Below are positions 7,456-16,347 of a DNA stretch of 45,564 nucleotides, piece after piece. The DNA is from CALZFJ01 sp964459845. Its GTDB lineage: Bacteria > Bacteroidota > Bacteroidia > Bacteroidales > Muribaculaceae. The notes beneath the pieces were generated by a model. It was not told the DNA's origin. It worked only from the letters and a program-made list of their open reading frames with translations, and searched no databases. The position numbers and the translations under genes were made by a program. The stretch's first letter is position 1, and every line of letters begins with the position of its first letter. The stretch covers positions 1 to 45,564 of the forward strand of contig CAYWOC010000019.1 of assembly GCA_964459845.1 (NCBI GenBank). The letters are read 5' to 3'.

Positions 7456-9270
7456 TCATTTTGTCTCTTGGATTGCCTCATTCAGTCCATCCACTACAAT
7501 CCGCGCTTTTGCAGGACCAATCAAAGCCGCGATTTCATCGATTGAAGCTTCACGCACGCGCTTCAAGCTACGGAAATGGCGCAACAGTGTGTCGCGCGTA
7601 ACATCACCTATCCCCTTTATGTCGTCGAATGTGGAATGAATCTGACCTTTGCTTCGACGGTTGCGATGATGGGTTATACCGAAGCGGTGAGCCTCGTCGC
7701 GCAAATGCTGAACCACACGCAGCGATTCGCTGTTCTTATCAATATAAAGAGGGACAGAATCACCGGGAAAATATATTTCCTCAAGTCGCTTTGCTATTCC
7801 CACAAGTGCGATTTTGCCGCGCAGCCCCATTTCATCGAAAGCTTCAACAGCCGCACTCAACTGACCCTTTCCTCCATCCACTATCACAAGCTGCGGAAGC
7901 TCTTCCCCTTCGTTCACAAGGCGAGTATAGCGGCGGGTAAGCACCTCTTTCATCGAAGCGAAATCGTCGGGTCCGACCACAGTCTTTATATTGAAGTGCC
8001 TATAATCGCGCTTCGAGGGTTTCGCATTCTTGAATACCACGCACGATGCCACAGGATTTGTACCTTGAATATTTGAGTTATCAAAGCATTCTATGTGCCG
8101 AGGAAGCTCGCTCAGCCGAAAGTCACGCTGCATAGTGGTAAGCGTGCGCATTATGCGCTGCTCGGGATTTAATTTTTCGGAATGTTTCAGCTTGTCGAGC
8201 TTATATTGCTTGGCATTCTTCAATGAGATGTCGAGGAGCTTCTTTTTGTCACCACGCTGCGGCACATTGAATGTCACCCCCTCAAATTCCGAGTCTGGAA
8301 TCTCAGGCACAACCACCTCCCTCACCTTTCTGTCGAATTTCTTGTTCATCTCGGCAACTGCCATAGACAAGACTTCTGCCACGGTTTCATCGAGTTTTTT
8401 GCGATATTCGAGTGTCATACACTGCACTATTGAGCCATTGCTGATGTGGAGATAATTCACATAACAGCAATCTTCATCGGGTTCCACCGAATAGACATCG
8501 AGGTCGTGTATCTGCGCACTCACAATTACCGATTTTGCGCGGTATTTCTCCACAAGCAGATATTTCTCTTTCACGGCTTGCGCCTCCTCGAAACGCAGTT
8601 CAGAAGCAAGCTGCTCCATCTCCGACTTCAAGTAGTCGCACAGTTGCTGAGTGTCACCATTTAAGATTTGTCTGATTTCATCGAAGAATTTGCCATATTC
8701 CGTCACCGGCACTCTACCCTCACAGCATCCCAAGCAATTCTTAATATGATATTGGAGGCACACTCGGTGGCGATGTGCCGCCACGGTTTCATCGGTGATT
8801 ATATGGCTGCATGTGCGTATCGGATACATCTCGCGGAGCAAATCTATCACCGTGCGTGCAACCTGCACATTGGCATAGGGACCATAGAATTTTGCGCCGT
8901 GTTTAGGTGTGGAACGGGTAAGAAACACCCGTGGATACGGCTCTTTCGTCACGCAAATCCACGGGTATGATTTATCATCTTTAAGCAGCACATTATAGCG
9001 CGGCTTATATTGTTTTATCAGGCTGTTTTCAAGATGCAGGGCATCTTCCTCAGTCCCTACAACATTATATTTCAAGTCGGCGATATTCTTGACCAAAATA
9101 TTTGTCCGCGCCACAGAGTGTACACGATTGAAGTAGCTGCTCACTCTGCGGTGCAGATTCTTAGCCTTGCCCACATAAATCACCGTGCCTTCCTTATCAT
9201 AATACAGATACACGCCCGGCGAATTGGGCAGCAAGCTCACTTTCTCTTTCAGGTCTTCACGAGTATTCAC
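7456..9270 (-). CDS. uvrC: Excinuclease ABC subunit C
   Basis: 604 residues, the expected length. It makes the 3' and 5' incisions in nucleotide excision repair with UvrAB. The N-terminal GIY-YIG nuclease runs from GVYLYYD (19-25) to YVGKAKNLHRR (32-42). A cysteine-rich segment (CLQYHIKNCLGCCEGRV) and a UVR/UvrB-binding helix (about 200-240) follow. The RNase H-like nuclease contains ECFDNSNIQGTNPVASCVVF, and a helix-hairpin-helix pair closes the protein (IKGIGDVTRDTLL...AALIGPAKA). The start lies 20 bp after the apt stop, consistent with one operon. Confidence 0.98.
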   Translation of the reverse strand: MNTREDLKEKVSLLPNSPGVYLYYDKEGTVIYVGKAKNLHRRVSSYFNRVHSVARTNILVKNIADLKYNVVGTEEDALHLENSLIKQYKPRYNVLLKDDKSYPWICVTKEPYPRVFLTRSTPKHGAKFYGPYANVQVARTVIDLLREMYPIRTCSHIITDETVAAHRHRVCLQYHIKNCLGCCEGRVPVTEYGKFFDEIRQILNGDTQQLCDYLKSEMEQLASELRFEEAQAVKEKYLLVEKYRAKSVIVSAQIHDLDVYSVEPDEDCCYVNYLHISNGSIVQCMTLEYRKKLDETVAEVLSMAVAEMNKKFDRKVREVVVPEIPDSEFEGVTFNVPQRGDKKKLLDISLKNAKQYKLDKLKHSEKLNPEQRIMRTLTTMQRDFRLSELPRHIECFDNSNIQGTNPVASCVVFKNAKPSKRDYRHFNIKTVVGPDDFASMKEVLTRRYTRLVNEGEELPQLVIVDGGKGQLSAAVEAFDEMGLRGKIALVGIAKRLEEIYFPGDSVPLYIDKNSESLRVVQHLRDEAHRFGITHHRNRRSKGQIHSTFDDIKGIGDVTRDTLLRHFRSLKRVREASIDEIAALIGPAKARIVVDGLNEAIQETK

Positions 9271-9290
9271 GCCAGCCCTCCTCTACTTCT

Positions 9291-9824
9291 TTAATAGACG
9301 ACAAGCGAAGACACCTCCACATCATCGGGGAATGCCTTGCGACCGTTCAAATCAGAAAGTTCGACAAGGAAATTGATATATATTTTTTTAGGATTCATGC
9401 TCTTCACCAATTCGTATGCAGCAGCCATAGTGCCGCCAGTTGCGAGCAGGTCATCGTGCAGCACAACCACATCGTTCTCATTGATTGCGTCGCTGTGTAT
9501 TTCGATTGTATCCACCCCATACTCCTTCGTATAAGACTTCTTGATAGTGTCGGCAGGCAATTTCCCCGGTTTACGCACAGGTACAAACCCAGCCTTAAGC
9601 TCATAAGCAAGGATTGAGCCACCAATAAATCCACGGGATTCTATACCCACCACTTTAGTCACCCCGAGACCTTCATATATTTTTTTCAGCTCCTCGGTCA
9701 TTATTGCAAGAGCATCCGGATCCTTGAAAGCAGTTGTCAAGTCACGGAAAAGGATTCCCTTCACCGGGAAATCAGGAATGTCACGAATGACTTTTTTCAA
9801 TTTTTCTTCTCTTTCTAATTCCAT
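9291..9824 (-). CDS. apt: Adenine phosphoribosyltransferase
   Basis: 177 residues. Salvages adenine to AMP using PRPP. The PRPP-binding motif VVLHDDLLATGGT (120-132) is intact, as are the FRDLT motif and the IESRGFIGG loop (61-69). The length is normal. It is preceded by a 45-bp gap that holds a parS-like palindrome (9846-9861), 21 bp before this ATG. No independent promoter is visible, so it is probably expressed from the ybeY-mnmG promoter. Confidence 0.97.
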   Translation of the reverse strand: MELEREEKLKKVIRDIPDFPVKGILFRDLTTAFKDPDALAIMTEELKKIYEGLGVTKVVGIESRGFIGGSILAYELKAGFVPVRKPGKLPADTIKKSYTKEYGVDTIEIHSDAINENDVVVLHDDLLATGGTMAAAYELVKSMNPKKIYINFLVELSDLNGRKAFPDDVEVSSLVVY

Positions 9825-9845
9825 AAAATTATATTTAGTTTTTAA

Positions 9846-9861
9846 TGTTCCACGTGAAACA
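9846..9861. promoter_or_regulatory. parS-like ParB binding site
   Basis: The 16-mer TGTTCCACGTGAAACA is identical to the B. subtilis-type parS consensus (TGTTNCACGTGAAACA). It lies 8 bp after the mnmG stop and 21 bp before the apt start. It is intergenic, so coding constraint does not explain it. ParB would load here and spread, helping chromosome origin segregation. No parA or parB is in the window, so this is a call from sequence match alone. Confidence 0.8.
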
Positions 9862-9869
9862 ATTTCAGG

Positions 9870-11753
9870 TTATCTGCCTAAAAGCAAAAGCAGTATGTTA
9901 ATGTCACTCGGAGAGATGCCGGGGATGCGCGAAGCTTGTGCCACAGTCTCGGGGTCAATCTTCTCAAGTTTCTGTCTGGCTTCAGTCGAGAGAGCCTTAA
10001 CCTCCGAATAAGCAATCTTGCCACGAATTTTCACATTCTCCAATCGCGATATCTTGTCGGCTATCACTTGCTCACGTTCGATGTAGCCTTGATACTTTAT
10101 AAGGATTTCGGCAGCCTCCACTATCTCGTCTCGCCGTTCCGGCTCAATCTTTTCGATTTCATCGGCAAGCGGACGGATTATCTTTGCAAGAATATCTATA
10201 TTAAGCTGAGGGCGAAGTATCAAATCGTGCAATTTCAATCCCTGTTTTAGTGGTGATGTGCCAATTTTCTCAAGTTCGGGATTTATAATCGATGCTTTCA
10301 CAGAGAATTCTTTTGTGAACTCGATTAATTCGTCGCGTTGGCGACGCTTTGAGAGCATAAGTTGATAGCGTTCCTCGGTCGCTAATCCGAGTTTATATGC
10401 ACGCTCCGTGAGGCGCATATCCGCATCATCTTGGCGCAACAGTATTCTGTACTCGGCACGAGAGGTGAACATTCTATAAGGCTCATCAACGCCTTTTGTC
10501 ACCAAATCATCGATTAATACGCCGATATATGCCTCATTTCTGCCAAGGACAAACGGGTCGGCTCCGGCACAATGCTGGTGGGCATTAATCCCGGCTATCA
10601 GTCCCTGCCCTGCAGCTTCCTCATATCCAGTAGTTCCGTTCACCTGACCCGCAAAGAACAGCCCTCTCACAAGTTTCGTCTCAAGCGTGTGACGAAGCTG
10701 TGTAGGGTCGAAGAAATCATATTCTATGGCATATCCAGGGCGATAAATCTGCACATCATGAAGTGCGGGAATACGTTTTAGCGCATCAAATTGCACATTC
10801 AGCGGCAGCGATGACGAGAACCCGTTAAGATAAAACTCCTGTGTGGTTTCGCCCTCAGGCTCAAGGAATAGCTGATGCTCGTTTTTATCGGCAAAAGTGA
10901 CGATTTTTGTCTCAATACTTGGGCAATAACGCGGTCCAATACTCTTAATCTGCCCATTGAACAACGGAGAATCTGGCAATCCAGCCCTCAAAATATCGTG
11001 TACCTCGCTGTTGGTATATATTATCCAGCACGGACGCTGCTTCAGCCGGCGGTGAACGGAGGGCAAAAATGAGAATCCGTGGAAATCGTTCTCACCTTCT
11101 TGAATCACAGCCTTCGAGAAATCTATAGTTCTGGCATCAAGCCTCACTGGAGTGCCAGTCTTCATTCTGTCGGTGGTAAAGCCCAGTTCTTTAAGTTGTT
11201 CCGTCAGCCCGTGAGACGCAGGTTCCGAGATACGGCCTCCCCTCATTTGCACTCGGCCTATATGCATAAGTCCATTCAAGAATGTTCCGGCCGTAAGCAC
11301 AACAGCACCGGCAGAAAAGGTCACTCCCATCGAGGTTTTCACGCCCTTCACAGCTCCATTTTCTACGATAAATTCGCTGGCGCTATCCTGCCACATATAC
11401 AAATTAGGCGTATTCTCAATGATGTGTCGCCACTCTTCCATGAATCTCATACGGTCGGCTTGCGCACGCGGACTCCACATCGCCGGTCCTTTCGAGCGAT
11501 TGAGCATACGGAATTGAATCGAGGCACGGTCTGTAACAATGCCCATCTGACCGCCAAGAGCATCTATCTCCCTCACTATCTGCCCCTTAGCAATACCACC
11601 AACCGCCGGATTACAGCTCATCTGCGCAATCTTGTTCATATCCATTGTGATAAGCAATGTTCGCGAACCAAGATTAGCAGCAGCACAAGCAGCCTCACAG
11701 CCAGCATGACCGGCACCGATAACTATTACATCATAATCAAATCTCATTTTCAA
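9870..11753 (-). CDS. mnmG: tRNA uridine-5-carboxymethylaminomethyl modification enzyme MnmG
   Basis: 627 residues, full length. With MnmE it builds the cmnm5 group on U34 of certain tRNAs, using FAD. The FAD-binding Rossmann motif is at the N-terminus (VIGAGHAGCEA, 11-21). The family signatures CNPAVGGIAKGQIVREIDALGG and GQVNGTTGYEEAAGQGLIAGINA are present, as is the C-terminal helical MnmE/tRNA-binding domain (about 555-627). It lies 10 bp downstream of ybeY. Met3 is a possible alternative start. The parS-like site follows immediately after its stop codon. Confidence 0.98.
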   Translation of the reverse strand: MKMRFDYDVIVIGAGHAGCEAACAAANLGSRTLLITMDMNKIAQMSCNPAVGGIAKGQIVREIDALGGQMGIVTDRASIQFRMLNRSKGPAMWSPRAQADRMRFMEEWRHIIENTPNLYMWQDSASEFIVENGAVKGVKTSMGVTFSAGAVVLTAGTFLNGLMHIGRVQMRGGRISEPASHGLTEQLKELGFTTDRMKTGTPVRLDARTIDFSKAVIQEGENDFHGFSFLPSVHRRLKQRPCWIIYTNSEVHDILRAGLPDSPLFNGQIKSIGPRYCPSIETKIVTFADKNEHQLFLEPEGETTQEFYLNGFSSSLPLNVQFDALKRIPALHDVQIYRPGYAIEYDFFDPTQLRHTLETKLVRGLFFAGQVNGTTGYEEAAGQGLIAGINAHQHCAGADPFVLGRNEAYIGVLIDDLVTKGVDEPYRMFTSRAEYRILLRQDDADMRLTERAYKLGLATEERYQLMLSKRRQRDELIEFTKEFSVKASIINPELEKIGTSPLKQGLKLHDLILRPQLNIDILAKIIRPLADEIEKIEPERRDEIVEAAEILIKYQGYIEREQVIADKISRLENVKIRGKIAYSEVKALSTEARQKLEKIDPETVAQASRIPGISPSDINILLLLLGR

Positions 11754-11763
11754 AAAATACGGA

Positions 11764-12186
11764 TTATTTATTCAACATAGCAAGAGCCTCATTTTCATGC
11801 GCTTCCATAATTTCACGCTCGCCAGGCCCCTTGTCGTTGATGCCTATTAGATGAAGTACACCATGAATCACCACACGCATCAGCTCCTCGTCGTAGGACT
11901 TAGCAAACTGCTCGGCATTAGTGCGCACAGTGTCGAGAGATATGAACATATCTCCTGAAATGCGACGATGATTTGAATAATCGAAAGTGATGATATCGGT
12001 GAAATAATCGTGTTTTAGATAGGTGCGATTCACCTCCAGAATCTTAGGGTCATCGCAAAAGATATACGTCAAATTGCCCACAGACTTATCAAAAGTGCGG
12101 ACTACCGCCTCAATCCACCGCTTCACAGTGTCTTGATTGAAATCGGGCATTTCTACGCCCTGAGTTAAGAAGTCAATATTAGCCAT
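11764..12186 (-). CDS. ybeY: Endoribonuclease/rRNA maturation factor YbeY
   Basis: 140 residues from the ATG at 12186. A longer frame starts at 12207, but that codon lies inside the -7 box of the promoter, so 12186 is the real start. YbeY is a metal-dependent RNase needed for 16S rRNA 3'-end maturation. The metal motif reads HGVLHLIGIND: the first two His are present, but the third ligand, His in E. coli (HGTLHLLGYDH), is Asp here. The rest of the family core (TDIITFDYSN, GDMFISLDTV) is intact. It is the first gene of the long minus-strand operon. Confidence 0.94.
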   Translation of the reverse strand: MANIDFLTQGVEMPDFNQDTVKRWIEAVVRTFDKSVGNLTYIFCDDPKILEVNRTYLKHDYFTDIITFDYSNHRRISGDMFISLDTVRTNAEQFAKSYDEELMRVVIHGVLHLIGINDKGPGEREIMEAHENEALAMLNK

Positions 12187-12204
12187 CTTTGTCTTTATGA
12201 GATA

Positions 12205-12236
12205 CAAAGATAATGCACTGCTGCCGCAAAAGCAAA
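12205..12236 (-). promoter_or_regulatory. Promoter of the ybeY-mnmG-apt-uvrC-dtd-mazG-deoC operon
   Basis: Minus-strand TTTG (12236-12233), 20-bp spacer, TATCTTTG (12212-12205). Both boxes and the spacing match consensus. Transcription would start near 12200, about 14 nt before the ybeY ATG. Confidence 0.8.
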
Positions 12237-12300
12237 ATTAAAGCAAATTTATTTGTGCCTACTGGCAATTTTCACTGCAATTGAGCTGCAACAGGCGAAC

Positions 12301-12365
12301 AAAAAAGCCTTGATTCTGCGACTTTATAAGCTTTTATGCCCCATATAACATCGCAAAATCAAGGC
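12301..12365 (-). terminator. Terminator of the SpmA/SpmB-like gene
   Basis: On the minus strand GCCTTGAT (12365-12358) pairs with ATCAAGGC (12314-12307), extended by a TGCGA/TCGCA pair after a small bulge; TTTTTT follows (12306-12301). The loop is about 30 nt. It lies 40 bp past the stop at 12406 and insulates the ybeY promoter. Confidence 0.85.
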
Positions 12366-12405
12366 GAATATCTTTTGCCGAAATCAGGAAAGTCGGCAGT
12401 TGTGT

Positions 12406-13638
12406 TTATCCGAAGAAGAAGTATGCCACAAGGATTGCAGTAATCGTACCTATAATATCGGCAAATAAGGCGTAAGGAACCGCATAGCGCGTTTTTTTCA
12501 CCCCTACACTACCGAAATACACAGCCAGCACATAGAATGCAGTGTCAGTGCTTCCCTGCAAGCAAGAAGCCACCCTCGACACAAACGCATCCGGACCGTA
12601 TGTATTCATCACATCCACCATAAGTCCGCGCGATCCGCTTCCGCTCAGCGGCTTCATTAGCGCAGTAGGCAACGCACCCACCCAGTCGGAGTCGATTCCG
12701 AGAGCCGAAACTCCCTGAGCCACCCAGTCGGTGAGGATTCCCATAGCTCCCGACGCACGGAACATACCTATCGCCACGAGTATTGCAACAAGGTAAGGAA
12801 TAATCATTACAGCAGTCTTAAAACCGTCTTTCGCTCCTTCTATGAAAGCGTCATACATATTGATGCGACGGCGGAAGCCTGCAAGCAAGAAGCCTATAAT
12901 CACCGAGAAAAGGATGAAATTGGCTGCAAAGCCTGAATACAGTGCTATCTTATCTTGAGGCATCGAAGCAAAGACACCCACAACTGCCGCCACAAAGAGC
13001 AGCAGTCCGCCCACCCACGACACGATAACACGGTCGAAGATATTTATGCGCTGCTTCAAGCAGAGGGCGATGATGCCAAGTATTGATGAAACAAAAGTAG
13101 CTATAAGTATCGGCACAAACACATCTGTCGGGTTGGCTGCGCCACATTGCGAGCGATAGGTCATAACGCCAATCGGTATCATACACCATCCCGAGGCATT
13201 AAGCACAAGGAACATCAGCATAGCGTCGGATGCAGTGTCTTTCTTGTCGTTCAGCTCTTGCAGCCCCTTCATGGCTTTCAAGCCGAGCGGAGTTGCCGCA
13301 TTGTCGAGTCCAAGCATATTTGCCGAAACGTTCATAAAGATTGAGCCCATAACAGGGTGATTCTTCGGAATGCTTGGAAACAATCGTGAGAACAATGGAC
13401 TAATCAACCTACCAAACAACTGAATGATGCCACCTTTCTCCCCTATCTTCATCAATCCCATCCACAGCGACAGGATGCCAGTAAGTCCGAGTGAAATCTT
13501 AAACGCCTGCTCCGCTGAGCCGAACGACGCATTCATTATATCGGACCAAATCTGGAGATTGCAGGTGAATATCGTTTCGCCCAACGCTACAACAAAGGCA
13601 ATCGCAAAAAAGGCTACCCAAATGTAATTTAATGCCAT
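12406..13638 (-). CDS. Fused SpmA/SpmB-type nucleoside-recognition (Gate) membrane protein
   Basis: 410 residues with about eight to ten hydrophobic segments. Two Gate/nucleoside-recognition domains are fused: an SpmA-like N-terminal half with SANMLGLDNAATPLGLKAM (about 108-126), and an SpmB-like C-terminal half from about 220, with KPLSGSGSRGLMVDVM and a CLQGSTDTAFYVLAVYFGSV motif. In sporeformers SpmA and SpmB are separate genes that help spore-core dehydration; in non-sporulating Bacteroidota the fused protein is widespread and its substrate is unknown. It is a single-gene unit with its own promoter and terminator. The family is certain, the function is not. Confidence 0.88.
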   Translation of the reverse strand: MALNYIWVAFFAIAFVVALGETIFTCNLQIWSDIMNASFGSAEQAFKISLGLTGILSLWMGLMKIGEKGGIIQLFGRLISPLFSRLFPSIPKNHPVMGSIFMNVSANMLGLDNAATPLGLKAMKGLQELNDKKDTASDAMLMFLVLNASGWCMIPIGVMTYRSQCGAANPTDVFVPILIATFVSSILGIIALCLKQRINIFDRVIVSWVGGLLLFVAAVVGVFASMPQDKIALYSGFAANFILFSVIIGFLLAGFRRRINMYDAFIEGAKDGFKTAVMIIPYLVAILVAIGMFRASGAMGILTDWVAQGVSALGIDSDWVGALPTALMKPLSGSGSRGLMVDVMNTYGPDAFVSRVASCLQGSTDTAFYVLAVYFGSVGVKKTRYAVPYALFADIIGTITAILVAYFFFG

Positions 13639-14002
13639 AATATATTTTTCTAACTGAAATTTCCTGCAAAGTTACAAAAATGCTATCACTTACAACGAAT
13701 TTTTACCATTCAATAACATAAGCCACATAAAATAACACTTTTTTCGAGCAATTTTATGTTCATGATGTGAATTTTGTTATTTGGTGAGAAATTGCAAAAA
13801 TCATCAATTTTTCTGAACGAAAAAGAATTTGCATCATTTTTAAGTTAAAAAATTATTAATCTGCGCTTTACATATTTTATTCCCATTTGAGATTACGAAA
13901 TTTTTAAGCCATTCAATAAATTATGCGGAATTTGCGCTGGATTTTGGGCGTGTTTTTATAAATTTACAGAAATTTCAACTTCAACCAGAATTATTTTTAT
14001 TT
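13639..14002. other. AT-rich intergenic region between divergent genes
   Basis: 364 bp without a gene. It contains the minus-strand promoter of the SpmA/SpmB-like gene at its left end. The rest is very AT-rich with many A/T runs. No clear TAnnTTTG box is seen for the plus-strand gene at 14003; TAAATTTA at 13959-13966 is the nearest approach. No RNA gene or repeat was recognised. Confidence 0.6.
13667..13696 (-). promoter_or_regulatory. Promoter of the SpmA/SpmB-like gene
   Basis: Minus-strand TAACTTTG (13674-13667) is a -7 box; GTTG (13696-13693) is an approximate -33 box, 18 bp away. The leader would be about 24 nt. Confidence 0.6.
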
Positions 14003-14713
14003 ATGAACAACATAAAAATTTGGCAACGACAACTTGAAGAAGCTGCCCGACCCGAAAAAGTGAAGATTCTATCCTCGTTCTTCAAAACTGGCAAAGGCGG
14101 CTATGGCGAAGGCGACACTTTCATAGGTCTCGTTGTCCCCGACAACCGTAAAATATCAAAAGCCTTCTTCGGCTCGTCTTTTCAAGACATTGCCGAAATG
14201 CTGTCGTCGCCCATCCATGAGTTCAGGCTTGCTGCTCTTATCGCACTTGTGGAACGCTACCGCCGATGCTGCAAAAATGCTGCCGCCTGTGCCGAGATTG
14301 CCGACTTCTACTTGTCGCACACCGCCAGCATAAACAACTGGGACCTTGTAGATCTCAGTGCGCCTCAGATTATCGGCTCGCAGATGCTTTACTCCGGCTG
14401 CACCGAGATTGCCGACCATCTTTCACAGTCGAGCAACTTGTGGGAGCAGCGCATCAGCATTGTCGCATCTTTCACGCTGATAAAAGCCGGTGAGTTTGAC
14501 CTCACCCTCCGTCTTGCAGAAAAATTTCTATCTCACAAGCACGACCTAATTCATAAAGCATCGGGATGGATGCTGCGGGAAGTCGGCAAGCGCAACCATG
14601 ACACTCTATGTGATTTTCTCGACAAGCACGCAGCCGAGATGCCACGCACAATGCTCCGATATGCTATCGAGAAATTCGACACACCGCTGCGCAAGCATTA
14701 TATGTCAAAATAA
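14003..14713 (+). CDS. AlkD-type DNA alkylation repair protein
   Basis: 236 residues, helical HEAT-like repeats throughout. The AlkD signature NNWDLVDLSAPQIIG places Trp113, Asp114 and Asp117 where the E. coli/B. cereus AlkD family has its DNA-facing Trp and catalytic Asp; a second conserved Trp lies in SGWMLREVGKRN. AlkD glycosylases remove bulky or cationic N3/N7-alkylpurines without base flipping. The gene is followed after 16 bp by a small membrane-anchored protein on the same strand, with which it may be co-transcribed. Confidence 0.92.
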   Translation: MNNIKIWQRQLEEAARPEKVKILSSFFKTGKGGYGEGDTFIGLVVPDNRKISKAFFGSSFQDIAEMLSSPIHEFRLAALIALVERYRRCCKNAAACAEIADFYLSHTASINNWDLVDLSAPQIIGSQMLYSGCTEIADHLSQSSNLWEQRISIVASFTLIKAGEFDLTLRLAEKFLSHKHDLIHKASGWMLREVGKRNHDTLCDFLDKHAAEMPRTMLRYAIEKFDTPLRKHYMSK

Positions 14714-14729
14714 ATTTATCCGATTCAGA

Positions 14730-15206
14730 ATGATTATACTCAGCATATTCACATCGGTGGAACTTTGCACCATTTCCATAGTTATCGCCGCTGCCATTAT
14801 TGGCTACATCATAAAGCCAAAGGAACAGTCGGCAGCTTTCACCTATATATTCTCGGCAAACATCGACCCTGCCGATGCGTCAAGCAATGCCGACCCGAAT
14901 AATGTGGAAATAGAGTCGCTGGCTGATGGCACAATGATTATGCGCCGGCGCAATGTGATGCTGCCCGATGGCGCATCTTGCCACATCACAGCCGACATTA
15001 TAGGCGACAAACTGAAAATAACCGAGAAGCACACCATGTTTTCAGCACCTATTGCGGAGTCGCCACACGATGTGTCGGTGCGCATCGATTGCCTCAAAAC
15101 CAAACGCTATCACTTGCGATATGAGATTCCCGACTCTGGTCTTTGGGGTGTAGCTCAAATCACCAATCACGACAATTTTGCCACTTCCCTCTCACTTCAA
15201 TATTAG
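14730..15206 (+). CDS. Small membrane-anchored protein of unknown function
   Basis: 158 residues from the ATG at 14730. The frame is open further upstream, but that part overlaps the alkD-like gene and has unlike composition, so it is a shadow. One N-terminal transmembrane helix (about 8-25) is followed by a predicted beta-rich soluble domain (about 40-158) with many charged residues and no motif I recognise. Start-to-stop spacing to the AlkD gene is 16 bp, so translation is probably from the same mRNA. No function assigned. Confidence 0.7.
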   Translation: MIILSIFTSVELCTISIVIAAAIIGYIIKPKEQSAAFTYIFSANIDPADASSNADPNNVEIESLADGTMIMRRRNVMLPDGASCHITADIIGDKLKITEKHTMFSAPIAESPHDVSVRIDCLKTKRYHLRYEIPDSGLWGVAQITNHDNFATSLSLQY

Positions 15207-15253
15207 AACCCGCAAGAATGGATTCTTAACGTCCTGATAAGACATATTCGCGA

Positions 15254-16243
15254 TTAATATCCAAGCGGATATTTAAGCCAAGGAATTCGGCGCGTAATCT
15301 CTACCAATGCCGTTATGCTTATCACCTGCCCCACAAACATCAGCACTGTTATCCACGCCACATCGGTGACGTGCAGCACAACGCCGAGCAGATAGCCTAT
15401 CACCGCTACCGGGAACAGCAGCAAATAGAACTGTAGCGAATATCTGCCAACATACAGCAGATAGCGCATCGCACACTTATCGGCTGGCACTTTGCGCAAA
15501 TGGTAGCACACAATCCATATGATATTCACTCCTGTGATTGGCATAAACACATATCTGAAACACGCCACTATGCTCAACTGCGGCACAAACAATATATTCA
15601 TCACCCCAAACGCCGCTGCCGACACGGCAATGAACCATCGGCTCGACATCAATCTGCAATATGCGTCGTAATGCTCCCTGAGCCACATTCCCATCAGAAA
15701 GAAAGGGAAGAAACGCATCACAAGGTCGATTACATGAACACCCGATGCCTCCACCGACACCGATGCCGAAAGTGCCACGACAAGCAGCAGCCTCACTTCC
15801 CTGTTCTGCAAAACATTACGAGCCAATATCGACACCAAAAAGATTATAAACAAGACATACACAAACCACCGGTTGCCGCAATCAAGGAATATGAACTTCA
15901 AGCAACCAGCCAAACCTTCTGCCAAAGAATGAGCCGATGCCATCCCGCTCGGCGAAAACAATTTTGCCGACATCACCACTATTGTGACACACAGGTATGG
16001 GACAAGAAGCCTCGTCGCCTTGCCTCGCAATGCTTCTGCCACAGGCTTCTTGTTGCCGCCGTTATACAGAAACCCCGACACCACAAAGAACAATGGCATG
16101 TGGAATGAATACACAGCATCATTAAGCCATCGGCTCCACGGAGCGGCATCAAGCGAGCAAAACGGCTGCTGCAAGAACGAATGTCCAAGCATCACAAGTA
16201 GCATTGCCACCCCTTTGATTATATCTATCTCCTGCCGACGCAT
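15254..16243 (-). CDS. Acyltransferase family 3 membrane protein
   Basis: 329 residues from the ATG at 16243; an upstream in-frame start at 16291 is rejected because the -7 box lies between the two. About ten transmembrane helices. The N-terminus IDIIKGVAMLLVMLGHSF carries the family's membrane-facing His, and the YSFHMPLFFVVSGFLY segment is the second signature. Such enzymes O-acetylate or O-acylate sugars of LPS, exopolysaccharide or peptidoglycan. The substrate is unknown, but the nearby glycosyltransferases and PorZ-like genes suggest a surface glycan. It is divergent from the first PorZ-like gene. Confidence 0.9.
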   Translation of the reverse strand: MRRQEIDIIKGVAMLLVMLGHSFLQQPFCSLDAAPWSRWLNDAVYSFHMPLFFVVSGFLYNGGNKKPVAEALRGKATRLLVPYLCVTIVVMSAKLFSPSGMASAHSLAEGLAGCLKFIFLDCGNRWFVYVLFIIFLVSILARNVLQNREVRLLLVVALSASVSVEASGVHVIDLVMRFFPFFLMGMWLREHYDAYCRLMSSRWFIAVSAAAFGVMNILFVPQLSIVACFRYVFMPITGVNIIWIVCYHLRKVPADKCAMRYLLYVGRYSLQFYLLLFPVAVIGYLLGVVLHVTDVAWITVLMFVGQVISITALVEITRRIPWLKYPLGY

Positions 16244-16258
16244 AATTTTTCCAATGTG

Positions 16259-16291
16259 CAAATATAGGCACTTTTGCACGCTTCCACACAA
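16259..16291 (-). promoter_or_regulatory. Promoter of the acyltransferase gene
   Basis: Minus-strand TATATTTG (16266-16259) is a consensus -7 box. TTGTG (16291-16287) is an approximate -33 element, 20 bp away. The leader to the ATG at 16243 is about 11 nt. Confidence 0.6.
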
Positions 16292-16347
16292 TTATAAAGG
16301 CTTAAATACGTTAATATGATGTGATATTACAACATAACTTACTGATT

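Noticed and set aside
12187..12207. Longer N-terminus for YbeY starting at 12207
   Set aside because: The codon lies inside the -7 box of the promoter, so it cannot be in the mRNA.
13639..14002. Possible small RNA or tRNA in the 364-bp AT-rich gap
   Set aside because: No cloverleaf, no GC-rich stem and no promoter-terminator pair were found.
15214..15227. AAGAAT-GG-ATTCTT inverted repeat between convergent genes as a terminator
   Set aside because: The 2-nt loop is too tight for a hairpin and no T run follows.
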